Assembly: GCF_034521915.1 (NCBI RefSeq)
Contig: NZ_JAXHLU010000013.1
Location: 138,153-202,152 of the forward strand
Length of the DNA: 64,000 bases
Source of the DNA: Fodinibius sp034521915
GTDB lineage: Bacteria > Bacteroidota > Rhodothermia > Balneolales > Balneolaceae
Direction: 5' to 3'
Numbering within the stretch: position 1 is the stretch's first letter; every line of letters starts with the position of its first letter. Of the stretch, positions 50,128 to 57,231 are shown piece by piece. The notes under the pieces are model-generated. The model ran no database searches. It saw only the letters and a list, made by a program, of their open reading frames with translations, and was not told where the DNA came from. The translations under genes and the position numbers were made by a program.

Positions 50128-50951
50128 TGACCACAGACTGTGATGGCGATCCGATCCGGCGCGACGAGCTCAGGCAACGCGCTGGCGCGCTGAAACTCCA
50201 CGGCCTGCTGGCCCACTGGGATGAGACGCCCGAGGCCCAATGGCCCTGGGTACGCCGACTCATTGAATGCGAAGAGCTCGAGCGCCGGCGGCGCGGACTC
50301 GAACGGCGCCTCGGCGCGGCGCGCATCGGGCGCTTCAAGCCGCTGGCCGACTTCGATTGGCGTTGGCCGGCACAGTGCGACCAGGGCACTGTATCCGGGT
50401 TCATGACGCTGGGCTTTATCCCCCAGGCCGCCAACCTCATCCTGGTCGGACCCAACGGCGTCGGCAAATCGATGATCGCCCAGAACATCGCCCACCACGC
50501 CATCATGCAAGGCCATAGCGCGTTGTTCGTCAACGCCGCCCACATGCTCGGCGACTTGGCCGCGCAGGATGGTGACAACGCGCTGCGCCGGCGGCTGAAA
50601 CACTATGCCCGCCCGGACGTCCTGGTCGTTGACGAAATCGGCTATCTGTCCTACGGCAATCGCCACGCCGATCTGTTGTTCAACATCATTAACCGCCGCT
50701 ACGAGCTCAAACCAACGATCGTGACCACCAATCGACCGTTTGCCGAATGGAGCGAGGTGTTCCCGAACGCCGCCTGCGTCGTGTCCATTGTCGACCGACT
50801 GGTGCACCACTCCGAGATCCTCGTCATCGAGGGCGAGTCCTATCGCATGAAAGAGGCCAAAGAGCGGGCCGCCGGGAAGAAAAAACCACCAAAATCCCAA
50901 CGGGCCGTCCCCGCCAAGGCCACTGACAACTCCTCGCCAGGAGATCAATGA
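50127..50951 (+). CDS. istB: IS21-family ATP-binding helper protein IstB
   Basis: 274 aa AAA+ ATPase. Walker A VGPNGVGKSMIAQNIA, Walker B LVVDEIGYLSYGN and sensor motif PTIVTTNRPFAEWSEV identify IstB. It loads and activates IstA at target DNA. Overlaps istA by one base. The C-terminus ends in a Lys/Pro-rich tail. Immediately followed by a small ORF with overlapping start. Confidence 0.95.
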   Translation: MTTDCDGDPIRRDELRQRAGALKLHGLLAHWDETPEAQWPWVRRLIECEELERRRRGLERRLGAARIGRFKPLADFDWRWPAQCDQGTVSGFMTLGFIPQAANLILVGPNGVGKSMIAQNIAHHAIMQGHSALFVNAAHMLGDLAAQDGDNALRRRLKHYARPDVLVVDEIGYLSYGNRHADLLFNIINRRYELKPTIVTTNRPFAEWSEVFPNAACVVSIVDRLVHHSEILVIEGESYRMKEAKERAAGKKKPPKSQRAVPAKATDNSSPGDQ

Positions 50952-51139
50952 TCATGTCGATGAAAGTGATCCGCTTATACACGCACTGCTCACCTGCCGA
51001 AGCTCACACCATCATCGAGTTCCTGGATCTGCTGCGAGATCAGCTCTGGGACGTCTACGGTGACCAGATCATCAGCCACCTGCAGGATGTGGACGAGCGC
51101 CACACCGAGCTTGAGCTCGACGACAACATCGAGTTCTAG
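50948..51139 (+). CDS. IS-borne small accessory protein
   Basis: 63 aa (MIMSMKVIRLYTHCSPAEAH, then TIIEFLDLLRDQLWDVYGDQ). The ATG overlaps the istB stop. Acidic, helical. It looks like small proteins found directly after istB in some IS21 elements; no function known to me. Confidence 0.55.
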   Translation: MIMSMKVIRLYTHCSPAEAHTIIEFLDLLRDQLWDVYGDQIISHLQDVDERHTELELDDNIEF

Positions 51140-51205
51140 CCAGGAGGGCCAAAGTGCGCGAACGATGGCGTCAGTGGACCACTATGCTTGGATGCGAAAA
51201 CAGGG

Positions 51206-51242
51206 CGCGGCAAATAGTCGCGGTTTTACTCCGGCAACAACA
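51206..51242. repeat. IS right terminal inverted repeat
   Basis: Ends ACA on the forward strand (TGT reading inward from the right), with CGCGGCAAATAGTCGCGG as core; inverse of the left end. Confidence 0.75.
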
Positions 51243-51247
51243 GGGGC
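51243..51247. repeat. Target-site duplication, right
   Basis: GGGGC directly after the IS, matching the left copy at 47,844. Confidence 0.7.
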
Positions 51248-51261
51248 TGGCGCGGTTCTTC

Positions 51262-51476
51262 TGAACCGGCGGGAGAAGCTGTTTGCCTAGCCCCGCCCGG
51301 AGAGCCTGGCCAGCTATCTGATCCTGGAACAGGACCGCCCGCCGGCCTGCTCTACGGCGCGGCGCCGACTGGGCCGCCGACCCGCTGGTCGGCGACGACC
51401 GCTTCGAGCTGCCCGAGCTGGAGATCACCGCTCCGTCGAACAGATCTACGCCGGCGCCCTGAAGGAATTTCCCTGA
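51262..51476 (+). pseudogene. Uma2-family (DUF820) endonuclease, C-terminal remnant
   Basis: RREKLFA, LASYLILEQDRP, ADPLVGDDRFELPELEI and IYAGALKEFP match the end of the complete Uma2 gene at 62,939-63,505, in the same orientation, with several indels and a premature stop. Nucleotide similarity over about 210 bp is high. It lacks the catalytic N-terminal part and is inactive. Confidence 0.75.
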
Positions 51477-51549
51477 TTGCCAGGATCCGGTCGATTTCCT
51501 TGAAGACACCGCAACGATCACAAGCCATGCCCAAGAACACGGACGTCCG

Positions 51550-51775
51550 ATGATTGAAAGCGATGGTGGCGAGAATTCCTCAGTGCTGGGTGGTAAACCC
51601 ACCATTCGAACTCCTCTCAAGTCGACTTCATCCTCTCCCTTCTTGCCGAAGGTTGGACGGAACAACAGGTGTTAGAAAACTATCCGCAACTGGCCCGCGA
51701 GGACCTGAAGGCGATATTCGGTTTTGCACAGGCGTGTCTGGCTGACGAGAAATGCGTTAGCGCTTGGCAAGCTTG
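51550..51775 (+). pseudogene. DUF433-type antitoxin, degenerate
   Basis: Reading across two frames: SVLGGKPTIR then VDFILSLLAEGWTEQQVLEN and YPQLAREDLKAIFGFAQACL, ending LADEK. This is the small DUF433 winged-helix family that pairs with DUF5615 (PIN-like) toxins. An indel near 51,620 breaks the frame. A better-preserved copy of the same pair is at 58,185. Confidence 0.65.
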
Positions 51776-52128
51776 CGTGAATTTCCTGCGGACGAAAACG
51801 TCCCGCGCGGACTCGGTCAGAGCGTTTACAAGCCGCCGGCCATGATGTCGTCTCCATCAGCGAGCGCCATCCCGGTCTTCCGGACCGCCAAGTCTGGAAA
51901 TGGCACATGTAGAAAGCACATGCTCCTGACGTTCAACAGGGATTTCGGGGAACTGATATTTCAACGGCGGCTCCCTCCACCAGCCGTTGTGTACCTCCGT
52001 TTCCACGCCGGGCCGAGCCCAACGAACCGGACGAATGGTGTAGCGCTGCTGGAGAGTATGCCAACCATCAAAACAGCTTTATAGTGCTCGAACACGACAC
52101 CTTTCGGATACGCCCTTTGCAGAAATAA
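51776..52128 (+). pseudogene. DUF5615 PIN-like toxin, degenerate
   Basis: ADENVPRGL at the start, then after shifts VVSISERHPGLPDRQV, MLLTFNRDFGELIFQRRLPP and LEHDTFRIRPLQK at the end (stop 52,126-52,128). These match Mut7-C-like DUF5615 proteins with DEN and DRDFGEL metal motifs. At least three frameshifts. Probable partner of the DUF433 remnant just upstream. Confidence 0.65.
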
Positions 52129-52255
52129 GAAGACTAAGATGCACACAAGGGGACACGTTGGCGTGGGTACATCGACCGCGCTGGAGTCGTAGCTACCGAT
52201 TATGCCTGTCAACGATGCGCGACGCGAGACCTGACCCCGAACCGACCCGATGTAA

Positions 52256-52384
52256 CGGTGATTGGTAATTGGTGATTGGTGATTGGTGAATCGAATGGGT
52301 GCCATGCCGTACAAGGAGGCCAGCGGCCTTCCGGCGGTGATTGGTGTCAACTGCGGTGACTGGTGATTTGTAATTGGTGATTGG
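52256..52384. repeat. Composite REP/GTGATTG repeat, copy 1
   Basis: Contains four GTGATTG-type units, the tail GAATGGGTGCCAT, then AAGGAGGCCAGCGGCC and a second set of GTGATTG-like units. Same family as the copies further right. Confidence 0.7.
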
Positions 52385-52435
52385 TCGGTAGGGATGAGGC
52401 GTTGATCGAAGCCGGAATCAGTTCCGCAGCACGAA

Positions 52436-52576
52436 CAGCATTTCAAGAATCTTATCCTCGACTATCCGCGCGACGCTTTGGCGTTCTTCGCTGCCGCCGA
52501 GGCGGCGTTGGTCGACGATACCGCCCGCGTCGCCCCCCATTCGCCGAGCAGAAGCAAGCCCTCTCTCGCCCATCGT
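52436..52576 (+). pseudogene. Rpn/DUF4351-type nuclease remnant
   Basis: A short segment reads QHFKNLILDYPRDALAFFAA followed by a shifted IRAEQKQAL-like piece, the start of the Rpn-family recombination-promoting nuclease (NLILDYPREAL). The rest is absent. A separate tail of a related protein is at 61,490. Confidence 0.45.
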
Positions 52577-52774
52577 ATGCGGACCCTGATCTTCATGGGT
52601 TCAAGCCGTGATGACATCCGGGATTTTCCGGAAGAAGCACGCCGCGAACTTGGACGCCAGTTGCTTCGTATCCAGCACGGCCTCGACCCTGAGAACTGGA
52701 AGCCGATGAAGACCGTAGGCAAAGGCGTACGTGAGGTACGGGGCAGCGGCGGATCAGCAGATAATGGTGAGTGA
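52577..52774 (+). pseudogene. HigB/Gp49-like toxin, truncated
   Basis: MRTLIFMGSSRDDIRDFPEE, then ARRELGRQLLRIQHGLDPEN and WKPMKTVGKGVREVR match the N-terminal half of phage-derived Gp49-like (RelE/HigB superfamily) toxins. The catalytic C-terminal strand region is missing. An XRE-type antitoxin remnant follows immediately, the normal order for this pair. Confidence 0.65.
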
Positions 52775-52775
52775 C

Positions 52776-53058
52776 ATGAATGAAAAAATGACGGTGAGCT
52801 GCGGCAATGTATTCGAGGACCTGGGCTTTCCGCCGGACGAGGCGGCGGCGATGCAGGCGCGGGAGACGCTGCTGATCGCGCTGGAGAAGGAACTGCGCAA
52901 GCGCGGCAAGACGCAGCGGGAATTGGCAAAAGAGCTGGGCGTTTCGCGTAGCCGGGATTCCCGAGGTGCTGCACCACAAGACCGAGCGGTTAAGCGCCGA
53001 CAAGCTGGTGGGGCTGCTGCATCGGGCGGGGAAGCGTGTCGAGATCCGGATAGAATGA
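52776..53058 (+). CDS. XRE-family HigA-like antitoxin, frameshifted
   Basis: MNEKMTVSCGNVFEDLGFPP, then ARETLLIALEKELRKRGKTQ, RELAKELGVSR; after a shift near 52,955, GIPEVLHHKTERLSADKLVG and LLHRAGKRVEIRIE to the stop at 53,058. It is a helix-turn-helix antitoxin that would neutralise and autoregulate the upstream toxin. One indel only. Confidence 0.72.
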
Positions 53059-53132
53059 TAACATGATTCGGAGACCGGGGTTCGGGAATTGCAGTACGGC
53101 GTTGGGATTCGTAACGGGGATTGATATCCACC

Positions 53133-53202
53133 GAGAGGCCAGCCCCGTGGCCGATTTTCCTTCGATCGAGGCCGTTATCGGCAAGAGGGTTCGCCTCCTA
53201 CG
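53133..53202. repeat. REP pair (BIME-like), copy 2
   Basis: AGAGGCCAGCCCCGTGGCCG and, 25 bp on, ATCGGCAAGAGGGTTCGCC with CTCCTAC: two hairpins in opposite orientation joined by TTTCCTTCGATCGAGGCCG. The right edge overlaps the stop codon of the adjacent vapC. Confidence 0.8.
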
Positions 53203-53575
53203 GCCTGAATCGGTGCAGCTGCAGGTCGCGGAAGACTTTGTAATGCTTGGTATTGGCCGTGAAAGGGGAAGCCCCAGGTTGATGGCGGTGGCGGCTATCA
53301 ACGCATCGGCGAGACGCAGGCCGCTGGCGTGGAAATGCTCCTCGACGTAGATGGCGGCGCGGGTGGAAATGTCCTCATCGATGGGGACGACCGGAATCTG
53401 CCAGTCGCGCAGTGTTTCGCGTAGTGCACGCAGCTCGGATTTATCCCGCATGCCCTGGACGAGCTTCGATGTAGGTCACCACGGAAAGGTGTATCTGCTC
53501 AAGGTCGTCGAGGGCGCCGGCCGCTTTGGCGTTCCCCCGCAGGAACCAGATCATGACGTCCGTGTCGACGAGCAT
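53198..53575 (-). CDS. vapC: VapC PIN-domain toxin, frameshifted
   Basis: Start at 53,575 (MLVDTDVMIWFLRGNAKAAG), then a shift near 53,470, GMRDKSELRALRETLRDWQI, LRLADALIAATAINLGLPL, a shift near 53,283, TANTKHYKVFRDLQLHRFRP to the stop at 53,198. Asp residues of VDTDV, LADALIA and the final TANTKHY fit the PIN nuclease site. VapC toxins cleave tRNA or rRNA. Its start overlaps the antitoxin stop (TGATG). Two indels. Confidence 0.75.
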
Positions 53576-53814
53576 CAGAAACGGGGGCGCCGGGCCTGGT
53601 CGATGTAATGCTGTACATCGTGGTCTTTGTCATGGTCTTTCCAGATGCCGAACGCGGGCGCATCGTTCATTCGCCGGCGGCGGCCGGATGCTTTGATCGG
53701 GGACATGACAGCCGTGGGTTTGCCGCGATAGGTGATGGTGATTTCTTCACCCCGCCGGACGGCGTTGAGAATGTCCTTACTATGCAGTCGCAGGTCTTTC
53801 GTCGTAGCTTTCAT
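53575..53814 (-). CDS. Phd/YefM-family antitoxin
   Basis: 79 aa: MKATTKDLRLHSKDILNAVR, RGEEITITYRGKPTAVMSPI, typical Phd/YefM N-terminal DNA-binding fold; C-terminal part wraps the toxin. Start ATG 53,814. It precedes vapC with overlapping stop and start. A palindrome 37 bp upstream of its start is the likely autoregulatory operator. Confidence 0.85.
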   Translation of the reverse strand: MKATTKDLRLHSKDILNAVRRGEEITITYRGKPTAVMSPIKASGRRRRMNDAPAFGIWKDHDKDHDVQHYIDQARRPRF

Positions 53815-53850
53815 AATAGCGTCGCGGTCGTTTGCAATGGTTGGTGGAAG

Positions 53851-53870
53851 TATACACTCTAAAATGTATA
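53851..53870. promoter_or_regulatory. Probable TA operator (phd/vapC, reverse)
   Basis: TATACA and TGTATA, exact inverse 6-bp arms around CTCTAAAA, upstream of the reverse-strand antitoxin gene. An AT-rich island in GC-rich DNA. Confidence 0.6.
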
Positions 53871-53902
53871 TTTGCCATGAGAGGGGATACGCGTCCATCC
53901 CC

Positions 53903-54000
53903 GGAGACCAGCCCCTGGCCGATTCGACGGTGATTGGTGATTCGTGATTGTTTGTTCGGGATCGGGGCCATCGGTCCGTAGGAGGCCTGCCTCTGGCGAT
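53903..54000. repeat. Composite REP/GTGATTG repeat, copy 3
   Basis: GACCAGCCCCTGGCCGAT, then ACGGTGATTGGTGATTCGTG, GGGATCGGGGCCATCGG and a second REP arm GTAGGAGGCCTGCCTCTGG. The unit order REP, heptamers, GC linker, REP is visible. Confidence 0.8.
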
Positions 54001-54055
54001 CATGCGGCGTTGGGGCCCGGCCTTCGGTGTTCGTGATGCGGAACGATATCACCCA

Positions 54056-54125
54056 CCGAGGCCAGCCCTCTGGCTGATTATTCCTTCGATCGAGGCCGTG
54101 ATCGGCGAGAGGGCCCGCCTCGGGG
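54056..54125. repeat. REP pair (BIME-like), copy 4
   Basis: CCGAGGCCAGCCCTCTGGCT, a spacer with CTTCGATCGAGGCCGTG, then ATCGGCGAGAGGGCCCGCC: same two-hairpin layout as copy 2. Confidence 0.8.
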
Positions 54126-54240
54126 GGATACCGGTGACGTTTTGGGGGGCAACGAATTTCACAGGCCGGTTCCGGTAGTGAAGTTCGGCCGGTCGAGCTC
54201 ACTGGATCTCAAGCTCAAGGGTCTTGTGTCCTCAAAACGA

Positions 54241-54254
54241 ATAGACTAGTCTAT
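54241..54254. promoter_or_regulatory. Probable TA operator (phd/vapC, forward)
   Basis: ATAGACTAGTCTAT is a perfect 14-bp palindrome 32 bp upstream of the antitoxin start; a half-site (CAGTCTAATT) follows. Confidence 0.65.
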
Positions 54255-54285
54255 AAACCAGTCTAATTAAACGAGGTTATGGACT

Positions 54286-54537
54286 GTGACTGATTCCTCC
54301 GAGATCGGTGCGTACGAGACCAAAACCCGTCTGCCGGCCTTCCTGCGCGCGGTCCAGGCGGGTGAGCGTTTCACGATCACCCAGCGTGGGAAGCCGGTTG
54401 CCGAGCTGGTGCCGTATGGCACGACGCGACGCCGGGTGCAGGTGGACGCGGCTGAACGGATGAAGGCGTTCATGCGCAAGCACGAGCCTGTAGCGGGTGT
54501 GGATGTCAAGGCGATGATCGAGGAAGGCCGTGATTGA
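54286..54537 (+). CDS. Phd/YefM-family antitoxin
   Basis: 83 aa, GTG start with CGAGG about 9 bp upstream. SSEIGAYETKTRLPAFLRAV and QAGERFTITQRGKPVAELVP match the Phd/YefM fold of VapB-like antitoxins. It neutralises the VapC encoded next and probably binds the palindrome just upstream. Start and stop of the pair overlap (TGATG). Confidence 0.87.
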   Translation: MTDSSEIGAYETKTRLPAFLRAVQAGERFTITQRGKPVAELVPYGTTRRRVQVDAAERMKAFMRKHEPVAGVDVKAMIEEGRD

Positions 54538-54960
54538 TGCGCTTCGTGCTGGACAATTCCGTCGTCATGCGCTGGCTGTTTTGTGACGGAGGCGAAGGCG
54601 ACCTGGCGTATGCATCCTGACGTGCTGGATGTGCTTGGGCAGCCTGAGGCGCAGGCGGTGGCACCGGCGATCTGGCCGCTCGAGGTGGCCAACGTCATTG
54701 CCCGAGGGGAAACGAATGGTTTGGTGACCGAGGCGCGCAGCTCGGAGTTCATCCATTTGCTCGAGTCCCTGGCCGTTGAAGTGGACGCCGAAACCGCGCA
54801 GCGCGCGTTGGACAGTACGCTTCAACTGGCCCGGCGCTTCGGTCTTTCGGCCTATGACGGGGCCTATCTCGAGCTGGCATTGCGGGAGGGATTACCGTTG
54901 GCGACCCTGGACAGTGAGTTGCTCGATGCCGCTGCAGCGACGGGCGTCGATCGGGTGTGA
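54537..54960 (+). CDS. vapC: VapC PIN-domain toxin, frameshifted
   Basis: MRFVLDNSVVMRWLFCDGGE, then a shift near 54,610; then APAIWPLEVANVIARGETNG, LARRFGLSAYDGAYLELALR and LPLATLDSELLDAAAATGVD to 54,960. Metal-binding Asp of LDNSV, Glu of LEVAN and Asp of AYDGAY and TLDSE are present. One indel, so the ancestral toxin was complete. A repeat starts one base after the stop. Confidence 0.8.
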
Positions 54961-54983
54961 TAGGAGGTCAGAGGCCTTCGGCG
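54961..54983. repeat. REP arm preceding the heptamer array, copy 5
   Basis: TAGGAGGTCAGAGGCCTTCG directly after the VapC stop leads into the tandem repeat. Confidence 0.6.
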
Positions 54984-55046
54984 GTGATTGGTGATTGGTG
55001 ATTGGTGATTGGTGATTGGTGATTGGTGATTGGTGATTGGTGATCG
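54984..55046. repeat. Tandem heptamer array (GTGATTG)n
   Basis: Nine consecutive 7-bp units: eight exact GTGATTG and a final GTGATCG. The same heptamer, alone or mixed with TAATTCG/TGATTCG variants, recurs in most repeats of the region. Length likely varies between strains. Confidence 0.95.
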
Positions 55047-55057
55047 GGGGTTGTGAG

Positions 55058-55075
55058 TCGTACACAATTGTACGA
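55058..55075. promoter_or_regulatory. Probable hicAB operator
   Basis: TCGTACACAATTGTACGA: exact inverse arms TCGTACA/TGTACGA around CAAT, 11 bp before the hicA start. Confidence 0.7.
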
Positions 55076-55086
55076 TACTTAAATTA

Positions 55087-55263
55087 ATGAACGGAAGGGA
55101 GTTCGAGAAACGGGTAAAACGGCTCGCTCGCCGGACAGGGAAGGAGGTTCGTTACGAGTCGCACGGCAAAGGGAGCCACGGTCGTCTTTATTATGGGGAG
55201 ATCGGCAAAGGTTTGTTGCAAGCCATGTGTGCTCAACTTGGTATTTCCCCGGACGATCTGTGA
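55087..55263 (+). CDS. hicA: HicA-type mRNA interferase toxin, short form
   Basis: 58 aa: MNGREFEKRVKRLARRTGKE, then VRYESHGKGSHGRLYYGEIG, KGLLQAMCAQLGISPDDL. The catalytic His in GKGSHG and the C-terminal LGIS match HicA. A piece between LYYG and EIGKGLL seems missing compared with usual HicA, so activity may be changed. HicB follows 13 bp later. Below many ORF cutoffs. Confidence 0.82.
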   Translation: MNGREFEKRVKRLARRTGKEVRYESHGKGSHGRLYYGEIGKGLLQAMCAQLGISPDDL

Positions 55264-55276
55264 GAGGGTCAGTTCA

Positions 55277-55711
55277 ATGCGCTACATCTATCCAGTCACC
55301 GTCGAGCGAGATGAGGATGGGCGGTACGTCGCCTGCGCGGCGGACGTGCCCGAAGCCATCACCGATGGCGCAACGCGTGAAGAAGCCTTGGGTGAAATGA
55401 GCGAAGCCCTGGGTGCGGCCCTGGCCGGGTACGTTCTTGGCGGGCGGGCGGTACCGGAGCCCTCGCAGGGGGCTGCCGCTGTCTGTCTCGTGCCCGTTGC
55501 GCCTCTGGTCGCAGCAAAACTTGCCCTGCGCACAGCGATGCGGGAGGAAGGCGTGTCGAATGTCGGGCTGGCGCAACGCTTGGGCATATCCGAAGGTGCG
55601 GTCCGGCGCCTTGTGGATCCTGATCACGCATCCCGTCTGGATGGCGTGGTTGCGGCATTGCAGGCCCTGGGTCATTCGTTGATTATCGAAGATCAAAGCA
55701 ATGCGGCGTAG
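55277..55711 (+). CDS. hicB: HicB-family antitoxin
   Basis: 144 aa from ATG 55,277 (MRYIYPVTVERDEDGRYVAC). The N-terminal partial RNase-H fold includes ADVPEAITDGATREEALGEM; the C-terminal part has a helix-turn-helix (VSNVGLAQRLGISEGAVRRL) that binds the operator. It neutralises HicA. An AGAGGG ribosome site overlaps the hicA stop. A repeat follows within 7 bp of the stop. Confidence 0.9.
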   Translation: MRYIYPVTVERDEDGRYVACAADVPEAITDGATREEALGEMSEALGAALAGYVLGGRAVPEPSQGAAAVCLVPVAPLVAAKLALRTAMREEGVSNVGLAQRLGISEGAVRRLVDPDHASRLDGVVAALQALGHSLIIEDQSNAA

Positions 55712-55717
55712 GTTTTT

Positions 55718-55787
55718 GGTGATTGGTTGTTCGTGATTCGGGGATCGGGGATCGGGGATTGTAGGAGGCCAGCCCCCTGGCCGATGC
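55718..55787. repeat. Composite repeat, copy 6
   Basis: GTGATTGGTTGTTCGTGATT, GATCGGGGATCGGGGATT, then GTAGGAGGCCAGCCCCCTGG. Confidence 0.75.
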
Positions 55788-55831
55788 TTGCGGAGACGCT
55801 TGTGACATGATTACACTTTCTGGTATAGTGT

Positions 55832-55844
55832 TATCATTATGATA
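55832..55844. promoter_or_regulatory. Probable TA operator overlapping a start codon
   Basis: TATCATTATGATA, inverse arms around T; the ATG of the antitoxin at 55,839 is inside it. A TATAGT -10-like box lies just upstream at 55,823. Confidence 0.6.
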
Positions 55845-56063
55845 CGAACCCAAATTAGTCTGTCCAAAGAAGAATACGACGCCGCCAAGCGTGAGGCGAA
55901 GCGGCTGGGTATTTCGCTTGCCGAGTTGCTCAGGCGTTCGTTGCGGTCGAGCTTGCCGGTCGATGACAGCAAGCCATGGATGCGCTTCGCGGGCTTCGTC
56001 GAGACAGGCGACCGTGACTCCAGCCAGTCGCTAGACGATGTCGTCTATGGCCCAAAGAGCTAA
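55839..56063 (+). CDS. Ribbon-helix-helix antitoxin (VapB-like)
   Basis: 74 aa. MIRTQISLSKEEYDAAKREA and KRLGISLAELLRRSLRSSLP form a CopG-type ribbon-helix-helix that binds DNA as a dimer. The tail SLDDVVYGPKS likely wraps the toxin. The toxin frame starts inside its 3' end. Autoregulation by the palindrome over the start is expected. Confidence 0.85.
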   Translation: MIRTQISLSKEEYDAAKREAKRLGISLAELLRRSLRSSLPVDDSKPWMRFAGFVETGDRDSSQSLDDVVYGPKS

Positions 56064-56460
56064 GGCCTATGTCGATACCGCTGCATTCATAGCCTTTGCC
56101 GATCGGTCCGACAGTCATCATCACCAGTTCTGTCGGCTGTTTGCCGACCCGCCCACATTGATTACTTCCACTGCGGTTGTCAGCGAAGGTCATGGATGGT
56201 TTCTGAAGCGTTATGATCGGTTCCGCGCGCTGCAGTTTCTGCAGATGATCGAAGAGATGGATTTCCTGGACGTTCTTGCGGTAGGACAAGAGGAAGTCAG
56301 TCATGCGGCCGGTTATTTGAGAAAGTTTGATGATCAGTCTTTGACGCTTGTCGATGCATTGGGCCTGCATATCATGAAAAGGCATCGTATTCGGAGCTGC
56401 TGGTCGACAGATCGCCATCTTGGCTTGACTGGTGCGGCGCTGGTTATTCATGCGCATTAG
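56047..56460 (+). CDS. vapC: VapC PIN-domain toxin
   Basis: 137 aa from ATG 56,047 (MAQRAKAYVDTAAFIAFADR). AYVDTAAF, SEGHGWFL, LTLVDALGLHIMKRHRIR and CWSTDRHLGLTG carry the PIN Asp/Glu/Asp/Asp metal site. Reading frame intact. Overlaps the antitoxin gene by about 17 bp. Predicted site-specific RNase. Confidence 0.87.
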   Translation: MAQRAKAYVDTAAFIAFADRSDSHHHQFCRLFADPPTLITSTAVVSEGHGWFLKRYDRFRALQFLQMIEEMDFLDVLAVGQEEVSHAAGYLRKFDDQSLTLVDALGLHIMKRHRIRSCWSTDRHLGLTGAALVIHAH

Positions 56461-56499
56461 ACAGCCGCGAGACGGCTCACCTCGTACAGGGGGTTCGAA

Positions 56500-56625
56500 G
56501 ATCGGGGTTCGGCGTTCGGCGTTCGTGATGCGGATCAATACCCTACCCGCCAGTAGGAGCCAACCCTCTGGCCGACGTAACGGTGATTGGTGATTGGTCC
56601 GGAATGGGTGCCGCCGCCCGAAGCA
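56500..56625. repeat. Composite repeat, copy 7
   Basis: Three TTCGGCGTTCG-like units, then AGTAGGAGCCAACCCTCTGG, ACGGTGATTGGTGATTGG and GGAATGGGTGCCGCCG. Confidence 0.72.
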
Positions 56626-56702
56626 GAGGGTAGGGAAACTGTGGAAAGTGGTTTATGGGCGGGCCGGGTGAGCGCGGGTGATTACTCACCCGCGCTCACC
56701 CG

Positions 56703-57026
56703 GCCAAATTTCTATTCTGGCTGTGCCTGACGGTTCTCCTGGTTGTCTCCCTGATACCGGACATATCTTTCAACCAGGAATTCACCCCACTCGGCATCCG
56801 CAAGGACTACGCCCTCCATTACCTCGGGTACGCGGCGCTCGGCTTCATGTGCCTGAAGACCTGGGGCGTAACCCGAAAACCCCTCCTGTTCGTTGATCCA
56901 TCCTCAGCGAACTGGTCCGGTTCGGCATAGCAGACTGCTGGAAGATCGATCATCAGCAACCTGCTCGGCGTGGGGACCGCAATCGCGATTGTCGTGGGGT
57001 TGAAGGTAGCGAAGAGTAGTTGGTGA
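56703..57026 (+). pseudogene. VanZ-like membrane protein, frameshifted
   Basis: FWLCLTVLLVVSLIPDISFN, then QEFTPLGIRKDYALHYLGYA, ALGFMCLKTWGVTRKP and, after shifts, ISNLLGVGTAIAIVVGLKVA. This is a VanZ-like small membrane protein (helix, DKxxH-like centre). Two or more shifts. About 105 bp of it are duplicated at 59,196. Confidence 0.6.
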
Positions 57027-57061
57027 TTGTAAATTAAGGGTTCGAGGTCGAGCCTTGCCGC

Positions 57062-57180
57062 GCGCAAGGAGGCCAGCCCTCTGGCCGATGTGACGGTGAT
57101 TGGTAATTCGTGATTCGTGATTGGTCGTTCGGGTACCGGGGCGCCGGATGCGTCGGAGGCTAGCCCCCTCAATCGGCGGG
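57062..57180. repeat. Composite repeat, copy 8
   Basis: AAGGAGGCCAGCCCTCTGGC, GTGACGGTGATTGGTAATTC, GTGATTCGTGATTGGTCG, GGTACCGGGGCGCCGG and a last arm CGGAGGCTAGCCCCCTC. Confidence 0.82.
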
Positions 57181-57199
57181 GGTACCCAATCAGCTGTTG

Positions 57200-57214
57200 C
57201 TCCCAAACTGGGAG
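57200..57214. promoter_or_regulatory. Probable higBA operator
   Basis: CTCCCAAACTGGGAG: exact inverse arms CTCCCA/TGGGAG around AAC, 17 bp before the higB start. Confidence 0.65.
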
Positions 57215-57231
57215 GTTGGTATATTCGGTTT

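Larger units (their letters stand above)
47849..51242 (+). mobile_element. IS21-family insertion sequence with two accessory ORFs
   Basis: About 3.39 kb. Both ends begin TGT when read inward: left end and reverse complement of the right end share a strong core, CCGCGGTTATTTGCCGCG at 47,868-47,885 versus CCGCGACTATTTGCCGCG at 51,206-51,223 (reverse strand). It carries istA and istB in overlapping frames, the IS21 hallmark, plus a Cys-rich ORF upstream and a small ORF downstream. GGGGC flanks both ends. It is longer than usual IS21 elements (about 2-2.6 kb). Inserted in a hydrolase remnant beside the junction. Confidence 0.85.

Noticed and set aside
49878..50948. Long reverse-strand ORF of 356 codons
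   Set aside because: It is the antisense shadow of istA and istB in GC-rich DNA; it has no family features.
54984..55046. CRISPR-like direct repeats
   Set aside because: Units are 7 bp and directly adjacent with no spacers, and no cas gene is near; this is a simple tandem array.
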